Assembly: GCA_937899905.1 (NCBI GenBank)
Contig: CALCCF010000002.1
Location: 1 to 40,075 of the forward strand
Source of the DNA: an uncultured Phycisphaeraceae bacterium
GTDB lineage: Bacteria > Planctomycetota > Phycisphaerae > Phycisphaerales > UBA1924
Direction: 5' to 3'
DNA length: 40,075 nucleotides
The notes beneath the pieces were generated by a model. It was not told where the DNA came from and did no database searches. It worked only from the letters and a program-made list of their open reading frames with translations. The translations under genes and the position numbers were made by a program. Positions 22,759 to 31,088 of the stretch are shown one piece after another; position 1 is the stretch's first letter, and each line of letters begins with the position of its first letter.

Positions 22759-22788
22759 CGCCCCGACCTGCGATCGCAGGTCGGGGCG
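22759..22788 (-). terminator. 30-bp perfect palindrome, likely transcription terminator
   Basis: Both 15-base halves are exactly complementary (CGCCCCGACCTGCGA and its reverse complement), so the RNA can form a very stable GC-rich stem. It lies 35 bp past the stop of the minus-strand dockerin gene and is followed on that strand by TCTCGTTTG, a weak U-rich tract. The rest of the 22601-22823 gap shows nothing else clear and must contain the sigma-factor promoter. Confidence 0.7.
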
Positions 22789-22823
22789 CTCGGAACGGAA
22801 CGGGTCGGGAGTTGGGTTCGGGA

Positions 22824-23864
22824 TCAGCAGCCGGCGTCGAACTCGTTCTGGAATGCGAGGAAGTCGAACAGGCTGAGCGCACCATCGCCGTCGAAGTCGG
22901 CGGCGAGGTCGCCGGTCGAGAACAGATTCTGGAACTCGAGGAAGTCAAAGACGGTGAGCACGCCGTCGCCGTCGAGGTCGGCCGGGCAGCTCTCGCCGCA
23001 TCCGCTCCCGGGCGCGGCGGGAAAGCCCAGCCTGGGCACGAACGTGGCGCCGCTGGCGTAGGCTCGGTTCTCGGCAGTACGCGGCGGGCTCGGCAGGCTC
23101 GGCTCGAACTCGGCCGTCTCCAGGTTGAACACCGCGATCGGTGCGTCGCCGTAGCGGCTGTTGAGGCCGTTGGTCAGGTACACCTTGCAGTCGCCCACGG
23201 CCACGCCATCGAAGCGGAACGCGATGCCGTCGTAGATCGAGTCAGGCACGACGGCCACTGGTGTCACGACGAACGCATCGAGATCGAAGCTCACGATCGT
23301 TTGCGGCGACGTACCGGTGATGGCGTACATCAGGCCGTCCACGGGGTTGTAGTCGATGCCCGGGAAGGCCTGCCCATCGAGCGAAGGGGCGACGAAGGTC
23401 GCGACGGCGGTTGATGGGTCGATGGTGTAGAAACCCCGCTCGATACCGCGGCCGCGCTGCTCGTCTCCCAGCTTTCGGTCGGCGAACGCATAGATGACGC
23501 CTCGTGCGAAGCCCATCGACGTGATCTGATCTGGCTCCGCCCCGGTACCGCTGGCATCGAAGATGCGGCGGCTCGCGCCCACCTGGACGAGTTCGCCGCC
23601 GTCGACTGTGTAGGTCGAAAGGCTGCGGCCGGTTGACGCGTAAACCAGGCCACGCGTGTTGTCGGCGGCGAGTGCTTGCGCGCCCGTGCGTGTCGTCACG
23701 TCTTCGAACGCGCCGGTGCTGACGTCGGTCAGCCACGAGTCGACGAAGTCGGGAATCGGCCGCCCGTCGTCGAAGGCCGGTGCGCTCCAGCCCGACAAGA
23801 GCTGGGCGTGGGCGGCGGCGGGGATCGCGAGGCCGGCGAGAGCGAGTGGTAAGGCTGCACGCAT
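22824..23864 (-). CDS. Secreted beta-propeller-like protein with GC-type dockerin tag
   Basis: 346 aa. A signal peptide MRAALPLALAG…AAAHAQ (cleavage near residue 20) precedes a body with repeated blades (e.g. TRGLVYASTGRSLSTYTVDG; GIDYNPVDGLMYAITG) typical of YVTN/DUF4394-like propellers. The C-terminal tag has two EF-hand loops (DLDGDGVLTVFDFLEFQNLF; DFDGDGALSLFDFLAFQNEF) and ends DAGC. The start is ATG 23864 because GGAG sits 7 bases upstream; an ATG four codons earlier (23876) has no such site. The first residues and last 50 residues are nearly the same as in the neighbouring gene at 23989-25512, so the two are paralogs. Role at the cell surface unknown. Confidence 0.85.
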   Translation of the reverse strand: MRAALPLALAGLAIPAAAHAQLLSGWSAPAFDDGRPIPDFVDSWLTDVSTGAFEDVTTRTGAQALAADNTRGLVYASTGRSLSTYTVDGGELVQVGASRRIFDASGTGAEPDQITSMGFARGVIYAFADRKLGDEQRGRGIERGFYTIDPSTAVATFVAPSLDGQAFPGIDYNPVDGLMYAITGTSPQTIVSFDLDAFVVTPVAVVPDSIYDGIAFRFDGVAVGDCKVYLTNGLNSRYGDAPIAVFNLETAEFEPSLPSPPRTAENRAYASGATFVPRLGFPAAPGSGCGESCPADLDGDGVLTVFDFLEFQNLFSTGDLAADFDGDGALSLFDFLAFQNEFDAGC

Positions 23865-23891
23865 TCGGAACTCCATTGATGACCAAGGAAA

Positions 23892-23923
23892 GGAGCGGCT
23901 CGAGCTCGTTGCCCGGCCGCTCC
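23892..23923 (-). other. Intergenic stem-loop between two dockerin genes
   Basis: GGAGCGGC (23892-23899) and GCCGCTCC (23916-23923) form an 8-bp perfect stem with a 16-base loop. It lies 65 bp beyond the stop of the upstream gene and 27 bp before the start codon of the next, so it could be a terminator or a 5' leader element. No U-run follows. Confidence 0.5.
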
Positions 23924-23988
23924 AAGAGGTCCGCGGTTGCCGCGTGCGTTGCAGCGTTGCGCCATCGGTTGTTTGACGTTCCGACGCG

Positions 23989-25512
23989 TTAGCAGCCGGC
24001 GTCGAACTCGTTCTGGAATGCGAGGAAGTCGAACAGGCTGAGCGCACCATCGCCGTCGAAGTCGGCGGCGAGTTCGCCGGTGGAGAAGAGGTTCTGGAAC
24101 TCGAGGAAGTCAAAGACGGTGAGCACGCCATCGCCGTCGAGGTCAGCCGGGCAATCGGCGCCCAGCACCTCGTACTCGTCCGGCCCGCCGGGCACGTCGC
24201 CCGACAGATCGATGAGGCGGATGCTTGCCGAGTCGGCTTCGGTAGCGATGAAGTCGCCCTCGGCGGTCCAGAGTCCCTCGCTCACTGCCTGACCCGTGCG
24301 CGTCTCGGCCGAGCCGGCGCCCTGGCCGTCGATGTTCCACTGGATGTGGTCGGCGATGTCGGTGCTATCGCCGAAGCTGACGCTGCCATCGGGACCGGGG
24401 AAGAACAGCTGCACGGCGTACGCGTCCTGATCGAGCGGCAGCGCAAAGCTGCCTTCCAGTTGGCTTCGGTTCACGCGGAGCGGATCGCCGGCGGGTGCGT
24501 CGTCGTTGTAGTACACACGCAGGACGTCGCCGGGCTCGAGCGTGATGCCGTCGAGGCCGTTCGTGCCCGAGTATCGCCGGGCTTGGTCGAAGTCGTGCGA
24601 GCAGAATCGCCAGCCCGAGAGGTCGAACGCGTCGGTCGAGAGGTTGGTGACCGAGAGCACGCCGCGATCAAAGTCGATGCTGGTGATTTGTACCTGGCGC
24701 TCGAAAGAAGTCCGAAGCGGCGGAGCGACGGCCAGCGTTTGCAGGAACGTGGCGCCACCGGAACCGTTGCCAAAGCGACGCGGCAATGGCAGTTGGTCCT
24801 CGAACTGCCCGGTGACGCGGTTGAACACGCTGATCGGGCCGCACGGGGCGCCGCAGTCGGCGTAGATCCGCCCGTAGCCGTAGGCCAGCCCGTCGAAGTC
24901 CGACATGCCCGTGGCCACGATCTCGCTCTCGCCGGTTACGGGGTCGAACGCGTAGATGGCGTTCTCCTCGGGGGGCGCACCGCTGACGCTCCTGCCGACG
25001 AGCAGCTGGTTGCGGTCGTGGTCGAAGGTAAAGCCGCTGGTCCCGGGCACGAGGTCCGACGTGGGCAGCGGCGTGTAGATGGCGGTCTCAACGTCGATGG
25101 TGCCGACGCTCGCCGGGATGCCGTCACGCACGTTGCCGCTGCTGGCGGCGTACAGCGTGCCGTTGCCGAAGGCGAGCGATCGGATGAAGCGGATGTCGAA
25201 GCCGTCGCTGTCGACGATCTCGCGCGAACTCCCCTGGGTAATCGTGCCGTCTGGGCTCACCGTCGAAATTCGCAGCGAGACGCTGGTGCGGCCGAGGCCG
25301 CGATCCTCGATCTCGAAGATGCGGTTGGTCGCCGGATCGCTGGCCAGTGCCCGGCTCTTGCCGAGCGGCCCCGCGACGTCGTCGCCGGTCGTGACGTCGA
25401 TGATCCAGTTCTTCGGCGGGGGCTCGTCGCCCGTGTAGGCGGTGATGAGCTGGGCCTGGGCGGCGGCGGGCAATGCCAAACCGGCGCACGCGATCAAAAG
25501 CGCTGCACGCAT
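23989..25512 (-). CDS. Secreted propeller-like protein with lamin-tail domain and GC-type dockerin tag
   Basis: 507 aa. The signal peptide (MRAALLIACAGLALPAAAQA) closely matches that of the paralog at 22824-23864. Propeller-like repeats occupy about 20-250. A lamin-tail (LTD) domain follows at about 265-420: ITSIDFDRGVLSVTNLSTDA, then FDLSGWRF, GITLEPGDVLRVYYND and WNIDGQG. The C-terminal tag has two EF-hand loops and ends DAGC. GGAG is placed 8 bases before the ATG. Compared with the paralog, the extra 160 residues are mostly the LTD insertion. LTD domains in bacterial exported proteins are linked to surface or DNA/polymer association, but binding is not shown here. Confidence 0.85.
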   Translation of the reverse strand: MRAALLIACAGLALPAAAQAQLITAYTGDEPPPKNWIIDVTTGDDVAGPLGKSRALASDPATNRIFEIEDRGLGRTSVSLRISTVSPDGTITQGSSREIVDSDGFDIRFIRSLAFGNGTLYAASSGNVRDGIPASVGTIDVETAIYTPLPTSDLVPGTSGFTFDHDRNQLLVGRSVSGAPPEENAIYAFDPVTGESEIVATGMSDFDGLAYGYGRIYADCGAPCGPISVFNRVTGQFEDQLPLPRRFGNGSGGATFLQTLAVAPPLRTSFERQVQITSIDFDRGVLSVTNLSTDAFDLSGWRFCSHDFDQARRYSGTNGLDGITLEPGDVLRVYYNDDAPAGDPLRVNRSQLEGSFALPLDQDAYAVQLFFPGPDGSVSFGDSTDIADHIQWNIDGQGAGSAETRTGQAVSEGLWTAEGDFIATEADSASIRLIDLSGDVPGGPDEYEVLGADCPADLDGDGVLTVFDFLEFQNLFSTGELAADFDGDGALSLFDFLAFQNEFDAGC

Positions 25513-25541
25513 GGTGCTTCTCCTGCGGTAAACCTGGGGTG

Positions 25542-25575
25542 GTGTGGTGCCGGGGGTTCTTCCCGGTCACCACAC
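25542..25575 (-). other. Strong intergenic hairpin upstream of the lamin-tail dockerin gene
   Basis: GTGTGGTGCCGGG (25542-25554) pairs with CCCGG-T-CACCACAC (25562-25575), making 13 base pairs with a single bulged base and a 7-base loop. It is 66 bp past the stop of the upstream gene and 29 bp before the start of the next. It could be a terminator without a U-run or a leader structure. Confidence 0.6.
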
Positions 25576-25638
25576 GAGGTCGACCGCCTCACCATGCGTT
25601 GCAGCACGGATGCGAGCTTCTTCTTCCCCTGGGAAGCG

Positions 25639-26415
25639 TCAGCAGCCGGCGTCAAACTCGTTCTGGAACGCCAGGAAGTCGAACAGGGTGAGGCTGCCGT
25701 CGCCATCAAAGTCTGCGGCGAGATCTCCGCTGTCAAAGAGGTTCTGGAACGCAAGGAAGTCGAAGAGCGTGAGTTCTCCGTCTCCGTCGAGGTCGGCGCG
25801 GCAATCGCCCAGTGGGAGCAGCTCGAACTGGATGAACGCATCGACTTCCCGCGCGCCGAACGCGGTCGCATCGATCGTCATGACGTATAGCGTGTCGGGG
25901 AACAGCGTGAACGACTCATCACCCGTTCTCGGATCATCGGGATCGAAGATGAACTCGCTGAGCAGGGCGCCCCCGCTGGCTTCCAAGAGCTGGACGCGTC
26001 CCTCGGCGTCGTCATCGCCCGAGCCGAGTGGGATGTCCCACGTTGCGCGCAATGTCGACTCTTGTGAGACCTCGAAGTACGCGTTGATGGTGGCGTACGC
26101 GTAGGGGAAGGTGTCCGTGCTCGTCGTGGTCGTGGCGCTCACGCGTGCCACGGTGGGCGAGAACGAGGCCGTCGCACGCCAGCCGCTGGCCGTCGAGAAG
26201 TCGAAGTCCCAATCAAACGCTTCGGAGGCCGAGTAGGCGTAGCCGTAGCTGTACTGGTAGTCGTATCCCTCGCTGACGCTGACCGAGTAGTAGCCGAGAT
26301 AGTCGCTCCCGCCGGGCACCGTTGGGATGAACTCTTGGGCCGATGCAGTGTGGCCAAGGCCGGCCGCGAGCAGTGTGCCGCCGAACAGGCAGGCGCGTGT
26401 GGTCGAAACGGGCAT
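25639..26415 (-). CDS. Secreted Tyr/Ser-rich protein with GC-type dockerin tag
   Basis: 258 aa. The signal peptide ends near TASAQEF (about 27). Residues about 35-75 are strikingly rich in Tyr, Ser, Gly and Asp (YDYQYSYGYAYSASEAFDWD). A beta-sandwich-like body follows (RATWDIPLGSGDDDAEGRVQ; FTLFPDTLYVMTIDATAFG). The end is the double EF-hand tag (DLDGDGELTLFDFLAFQNLF; DFDGDGSLTLFDFLAFQNEF) closing with DAGC. GAGGAG lies 7 bases before ATG 26415, which decides the start; the frame upstream to 27132 is antisense to the sulfotransferase. The gene is in line with the other minus-strand tagged genes. Confidence 0.82.
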   Translation of the reverse strand: MPVSTTRACLFGGTLLAAGLGHTASAQEFIPTVPGGSDYLGYYSVSVSEGYDYQYSYGYAYSASEAFDWDFDFSTASGWRATASFSPTVARVSATTTTSTDTFPYAYATINAYFEVSQESTLRATWDIPLGSGDDDAEGRVQLLEASGGALLSEFIFDPDDPRTGDESFTLFPDTLYVMTIDATAFGAREVDAFIQFELLPLGDCRADLDGDGELTLFDFLAFQNLFDSGDLAADFDGDGSLTLFDFLAFQNEFDAGC

Positions 26416-26573
26416 CTCGAATCTCCTCAAGATGGGATTGGTGTGGACCGCCGCAAGCGCACTGCGGCCTTCTTGCACGGTAATGCAAAGCAGCCATCGT
26501 TGCAACCCGAACAAACCCAGAGATGTTCGAGGGAGCCGGGTTATCGCGCGTACGGCGACCTGTGTCCCCGTGT

Positions 26574-28094
26574 TCAGTCGCCGGCCCACGGGTCGTACGG
26601 CGGAAACTCGATGCCCCTGATATGCGACGCGTAGTTCGCGTGCCGTCCGGAGCTGCTGCTGTACAGCGGCCTGTTGACCTGGTCGTAGCTCAGCGTGCGC
26701 ACCGTGCGTTTGCTCTCGTAGAAGCGCTCGCATCGGCTGTCCCAGGGCAAGCCGAGGAAGTCGATGATGCGCGGCATCTCGACCTCGGGCTGGGCGACGA
26801 GCCGCTCGTAGTGGACGTCGAGAATCTGTACGTCGAGCGAATCCTTCCAGTGGTCCATCATGCGGCGGGACTGCTGCCACGCGTGCGACGCCCAATCGAG
26901 CCGCGTGGTCCAGGGGTGCAGGCGGTTGTTGAAGCCGCCCATGAAGCAGCTGATGGCGACGTCGCGCGGGTCGCGGATGGCGTGGATGATGCGCGTTTTG
27001 GGAAACAGCCGCGCGAGGAGGCCGACGAGCTTGTTGTTGCCCAGGGCCTTGTTCACGACACGCTGGGCACCATCGGGTGCCAGGCCCTCGATTTCGCGGA
27101 CATAATCCCTGGCCTGGCGCGTCCAACGCCACGCGTCATACTTACCGAACTGCTTCCCCTCGCCGCGACCGGGGTCCCACGCGGCGCTGAGCTCGTAGGC
27201 AAACTTCTCGATGCTTGACAGCTCGCCGACGCCGGCGGCCTGGGGGTGCGCGTCGATGATTTGGTCGATGAGGCTCGTACCCGAGCGCGGCATGCCGGCG
27301 ATGAACACGGGCAGCTCGCTGTCGCACGAACTGATCGGGAAGCCGGCCATCGCTTCCTTTGACCAGTTCTCGATCAACGCCGAGACCTGCGTTGTATACA
27401 GCTCGGGATCGAACTCGAGGCGGCCGATGTCGTTGGCCGCCGAGGCAGACTCAAACGCGAGGTCGTACCGCTTCGCGCGGTCGGCGGCCTTGGCCTTCAG
27501 GTGCAGCTGCGCGCGGCGGAGGTCGTCGGCCTTCGGCTCCAGCCCATCGAGGGTCTCGTCGATCAGCGCAATGGCCTCGTCGTACGCCTTGGACTGCACG
27601 AGCAGCTTGCTCCACTCGACCTGGACTGGCATCGGTAGCGGTGTGCCTTCGGCGGCGTGCTTGTCGACGATCGGAGCCAGCACCGCCTTTGCCTCATCGA
27701 ATCGGCCCGCTTCTTCCAGTGTGCCCGCACGGAGCACGGTGGCCGCGTCGGGCTTGAGCGCATCGAGCCGGTCGCAGGCGGCGAGCGCCTCTTCGGTGTG
27801 CCCGGCGCGGCGGCACGCACGGGCGAGCAGCGCTACCGCGTCGGGGTGCTCGTGTGCCGTGAGCGAGGCGCGGGCGTGCTCGATAGCCTCGGCTGGGCGG
27901 TGCCGCTTCTCGGCGAGTATGCCGCGCAGGAACTCGGCCTCGGGATCACCGCGCAGCGGGGCCGGGAGAGTCCGCAGCGCGGCCTCCGCTGAAGCAAGGT
28001 CGCCGTCCGCCATGTGTTGGCGGACGGCGTGCATCGCCTTCCGGCGCCGCTCGGCGGCGGCAGGATTCAGTGGTCGGAGCGCCCGCTTGGCCAT
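26574..28094 (-). CDS. TPR-containing sulfotransferase
   Basis: 506 aa. The N-terminal half (about 20-250) is helical with TPR-like repeats (AEFLRGILAEKRHRPAEAIE; VLRAGTLEEAGRFDEAKAVL). The C-terminal half is a PAPS-dependent sulfotransferase. The 5'-phosphosulfate-binding loop is MPRSGTSLIDQII (268-280) and the 3'-phosphate-binding motif is RIIHAIRDPRDVAISCF (368-384). It would move a sulfuryl group from PAPS to a protein, lipid or glycan; TPR domains often select a protein partner. There is no signal peptide, so it acts in the cytoplasm. It stands between dockerin genes, which makes surface glycans or exported proteins plausible but unproven substrates. The substrate class is not readable. 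Confidence 0.88.
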   Translation of the reverse strand: MAKRALRPLNPAAAERRRKAMHAVRQHMADGDLASAEAALRTLPAPLRGDPEAEFLRGILAEKRHRPAEAIEHARASLTAHEHPDAVALLARACRRAGHTEEALAACDRLDALKPDAATVLRAGTLEEAGRFDEAKAVLAPIVDKHAAEGTPLPMPVQVEWSKLLVQSKAYDEAIALIDETLDGLEPKADDLRRAQLHLKAKAADRAKRYDLAFESASAANDIGRLEFDPELYTTQVSALIENWSKEAMAGFPISSCDSELPVFIAGMPRSGTSLIDQIIDAHPQAAGVGELSSIEKFAYELSAAWDPGRGEGKQFGKYDAWRWTRQARDYVREIEGLAPDGAQRVVNKALGNNKLVGLLARLFPKTRIIHAIRDPRDVAISCFMGGFNNRLHPWTTRLDWASHAWQQSRRMMDHWKDSLDVQILDVHYERLVAQPEVEMPRIIDFLGLPWDSRCERFYESKRTVRTLSYDQVNRPLYSSSSGRHANYASHIRGIEFPPYDPWAGD

Positions 28095-28139
28095 CGGACG
28101 CAGTGTACGGCCGAGAGCGGCGCTGCTGGCGTTGGGTGC

Positions 28140-29951
28140 TTATGGGCAGCCGGCGTCGAACTCGTTCTGGAACTCGAGGAAGTCGAAGAGCGTCAGTCGG
28201 CCGTCGTCATCGAAGTCAGCGGTGAGGTCGCCCGCGTCGAACAGGTTCTGGAATTCGAGGAAGTCGAACAGCGTGAGCTCGCCGTCGCCGTCGAGATCGG
28301 CCCGGCAGTCGCCTTCGGCGCCAACCCGAACGGTATAGATGCCTCCATCGCCGCCGACAAAGTTAGCGTCGAAGATCGCGACGCCGTCGTCGTTGAGCTT
28401 CGAGCCAAATCCGGATTGCTGGCCCGTACCGCCGCGGAAGAACACGGTCTCGATCTGAGGCGACGTGCCGCGGCCCGGAAGTTCTCCGCCGGCTCGGGCG
28501 ATGAGCTGGAGCCCGTCGTCGGCCGTCCACGACCATACGGACGAGAGCGGGATTCCCGATTGCTCGATGATGGCGAGGAACACGACATCACCGCGGGCAT
28601 TGGTCGCGAAGTTGCCGACGCTCGTGAAGGTCGCGTTGGTGACGCCGGGCGCATCCGAGCCCGCACGCACGACGAGCTGGAGATCGTCGGGCGCACCGGT
28701 GAAGAGTGCACGCTTGTTCAGGCTGAACGGTGTGATGTCCGGGCCTGCAAGGTCGGCTGCGACCAAGATGTTGCCCGTCCCGCTGAGCACCGGGCGATCG
28801 ATGGGGAGCACAAAGTCCGAGACACCATCGAAAACGAGCGCATCGATCGTGAAGCCGGGCAGGCCCGGTGCGTCATCACCGCTGGCGAGGACGGGCACCG
28901 GGGCGTCGGTGGGACCAACAAAGAGTGTTTGCGCCGGGCTTGCGAGCGTGCCGAAGAGGCCTCGGTAGATAACCTCACCGAGTTCGTTCGTCTCGGCCTC
29001 GCGCAGCTCGCGGACGCGGTCTTCCGTTGGGCCTTGGACCGTGGTGCTCGCGATCAGCGACGGGACTCCATCCTCGTAAACGTACAGCGCGCGATCGTTG
29101 GGCGCGGTCACGCCTGCTCCGGTGATGCGAGCCAGAAGGATGGTCTGATCGAGGTCGTTCAGCCGCGGCTCGGTGAGGGCCGTGGATGCGCCGCACGAGG
29201 GGCATCCAAACACGACGCCATCGGGAAGGCCGGGAGCTGCCTCGCCCTTGCGGTAGATGATGGTTGCTTGGTCGCCATCACGATCGACCACGACTTCCTG
29301 ATTCGTCGGGTCGATGCCCGGCCCGAGGATGATCCCCGCGTGGACGATGCGGTTGTTGTTGTTTATCCGGGCCGCGCCTTCTAGCAGGAGGCCGGGCACG
29401 CCGAAGCCGCCGTAGCTCGTGCCCGGGGGCAGCTCGGGGCTGATGTCGGGCTGGCTCGAGCGGGCGAGCACACGCAGGCCGGTCTCGTCGCCCGCCAGAA
29501 GGAAGCGCTCGACGCCCTCGAAGCTCAGAGGGCCAGTGGCACGCACCGAGACGGTCGTGATGACCACTTGGCCGTCATCATTGAGGGTCTGAGAGTTCGC
29601 GACAGAGAACACCTCGTCGGGACCGGCGAATGGGTGAGGTTCTCCACCCACGGCGACCGGCTCGAGTGTGCCGTCGCGTTCGATGTACAGCCCGTTGTTT
29701 AGGATGAGGACGTAGTAGAAGAACGGCGGCATGTCCCACCGGATGCCGGCGTTGATCGCGAGGTCGCCCGCTGCATTGACGGCGTAGTCGGAACCGAACG
29801 TCCCGCCCGAGAACGTTCCCGGACCAAAGACCGGGATGGGGGCCTCATCGTCGGTGAAGATGATCGGCTCTGGTGCGCTCTGCGCGATCGCGGCACCCGC
29901 GGCTGCGGCGAGCGCAAGGATGGACGCACGACTCTGGACGTTCTCTTTCAT
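28140..29951 (-). CDS. Secreted NxxGxxV-repeat protein with GC-type dockerin tag
   Basis: 603 aa. The signal peptide runs MKENVQSRASILALAAAAGA and is probably cleaved near AIAQS. The body is built from repeats of the form N-x-x-G-x-x-V/A (AVNAAGDLAI, TLNDDGQVVI, ATNARGDVVF, KLNDDGVAIF), matching what NCBI calls the choice-of-anchor tandem repeat NxxGxxV family. The tag at the C-terminus has loops DLDGDGELTLFDFLEFQNLF and DFDDDGRLTLFDFLEFQNEF, ending DAGCP. The second loop has DDDG rather than DGDG. GGAG lies 6 bases before ATG 29951. Likely a surface or extracellular repeat protein; ligand unknown. Confidence 0.85.
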   Translation of the reverse strand: MKENVQSRASILALAAAAGAAIAQSAPEPIIFTDDEAPIPVFGPGTFSGGTFGSDYAVNAAGDLAINAGIRWDMPPFFYYVLILNNGLYIERDGTLEPVAVGGEPHPFAGPDEVFSVANSQTLNDDGQVVITTVSVRATGPLSFEGVERFLLAGDETGLRVLARSSQPDISPELPPGTSYGGFGVPGLLLEGAARINNNNRIVHAGIILGPGIDPTNQEVVVDRDGDQATIIYRKGEAAPGLPDGVVFGCPSCGASTALTEPRLNDLDQTILLARITGAGVTAPNDRALYVYEDGVPSLIASTTVQGPTEDRVRELREAETNELGEVIYRGLFGTLASPAQTLFVGPTDAPVPVLASGDDAPGLPGFTIDALVFDGVSDFVLPIDRPVLSGTGNILVAADLAGPDITPFSLNKRALFTGAPDDLQLVVRAGSDAPGVTNATFTSVGNFATNARGDVVFLAIIEQSGIPLSSVWSWTADDGLQLIARAGGELPGRGTSPQIETVFFRGGTGQQSGFGSKLNDDGVAIFDANFVGGDGGIYTVRVGAEGDCRADLDGDGELTLFDFLEFQNLFDAGDLTADFDDDGRLTLFDFLEFQNEFDAGCP

Positions 29952-30051
29952 CTGGATCTCCGTATGGGTTCCGCATGCTTTCGATAGCAAGGCAGAACCG
30001 ACGCAGGTACTCAAGAGAACCCTGCGCCGTTTTCGGAGCCCCAGAGAAATC

Positions 30052-30067
30052 GGTGCCTACGGGCACC
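30052..30067 (-). terminator. Small hairpin at the stop codon of a dockerin gene
   Basis: GGTGCC (30052-30057) and GGCACC (30062-30067) pair around the loop TACG, with the TAG stop in the loop. On the minus strand GATTTCTCTGG follows. It may act as a weak intrinsic terminator for the 30057-31088 gene. Confidence 0.3.
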
Positions 30068-31088
30068 CGGCGTCGAACCCGTTCTGGAATTCCAAGAAGT
30101 CGAAGAGCGTGAGGCTGCCGTCGCCGTCGAAGTCTGCCGTGAGGTCGCCGCTGTCGAACAGGTTTTGGAACTCGAGGAAGTCGAAGATAGTCAGCTCGCC
30201 ATCGCCGTCGATGTCAGCGCGGCAGTCGCTGCCGCCGAGCAAGCCGGGCGTGAACGCGGCACCGCCGCTTGGGTTGGGCGCGATGGGGCTGCCCGCGGGC
30301 GCGGGGTAGGGCGAGTCGGCCGTGGTGAAGTCGCCGGTGGCGAGGTCGTAGATGTGGTGCACGCCGTCGTTGGCGTTCGCGTTGTCGGTGAGCAGGAACA
30401 CCTTGCCGGCGCCGGCCGCGACGCCGTCGACGTCGGTGATGTTCGAAGGGAGCCGCACGACCTCCGTCAGGCCGGTCGGGTTGGTCGGATCGACGCTATA
30501 GATGAAGCGGCCGCCGTCGGCGTCGTCATCGACCAAGTAGATCAGCCCGTCGTCGGCGTTGTAGTCGATGCCGCCGATGGTGATCGAGAACGCCGTGTCC
30601 TGGTAGTCGAGCACGAGGGTGAGCACGCCGGTGGTTAGATCGATAGCAAACAACCCCTCGGGCTGACCGGCGCTGCCCAGCGTGCGCGTTCCATAAAGGA
30701 CTCCGGTCGAGCTGTCAAACGCGAGGCCATCGATCGAGACGTCGCCGCCCATGGCGTCCTGCGTCTCCACGAGCTTCACGGGGTTCAGCAGGTCGTCGTA
30801 CGAGAACTCGTAGACGTCGTCGTTCGGCCCGTTGCGCACGGTCGCGAAGAAGCGGCGGTTGGCGTCGTCGCCCGCCAGCCCGGTGAAGCCCGGCGCCGTC
30901 GCAGGAATGCCCAGATCGGTCTCGATGTCGAAGAGGAAGGTGTTGTCGTCGCCCTCGTTGAAGAACGCCTCGGGCTGGTTTACGCCGAACACCGGCTTGG
31001 TAATACCTGTGGTGTACTGCGCGTGGGCGGTGGCGGCGAGGCCGGCGACGGCCAGCGTGGCGATGATCCGGGTCTGCTTCGTCGACAT
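30057..31088 (-). CDS. Secreted DUF4394-like propeller protein with GC-type dockerin tag
   Basis: 343 aa. The signal peptide ends near ATAHAQY (about 24). The body has propeller-type blades (FTGLAGDDANRRFFATVRNG; DVSIDGLAFDSSTGVLYG; IGGIDYNADDGLIYLVDDDA) similar to DUF4394 proteins. The tag has two EF-hand loops (DIDGDGELTIFDFLEFQNLF; DFDGDGSLTLFDFLEFQNGF) and ends DAGCP. AGGAG lies 7 bases before ATG 31088; the longer frame to 31229 is Arg-rich and lacks a signal. It is the first of five minus-strand tagged genes, read right to left. A small hairpin (ACTACC/GGTAGT, 31120-31141) lies 31 bp before its start. Confidence 0.85.
   Translation of the reverse strand: MSTKQTRIIATLAVAGLAATAHAQYTTGITKPVFGVNQPEAFFNEGDDNTFLFDIETDLGIPATAPGFTGLAGDDANRRFFATVRNGPNDDVYEFSYDDLLNPVKLVETQDAMGGDVSIDGLAFDSSTGVLYGTRTLGSAGQPEGLFAIDLTTGVLTLVLDYQDTAFSITIGGIDYNADDGLIYLVDDDADGGRFIYSVDPTNPTGLTEVVRLPSNITDVDGVAAGAGKVFLLTDNANANDGVHHIYDLATGDFTTADSPYPAPAGSPIAPNPSGGAAFTPGLLGGSDCRADIDGDGELTIFDFLEFQNLFDSGDLTADFDGDGSLTLFDFLEFQNGFDAGCP

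Noticed and set aside
24346-25890. Plus-strand open frame of 514 codons across two dockerin genes
   Set aside because: It crosses a gene boundary and hairpin and is antisense to clear signal-peptide and EF-hand coding sequence.
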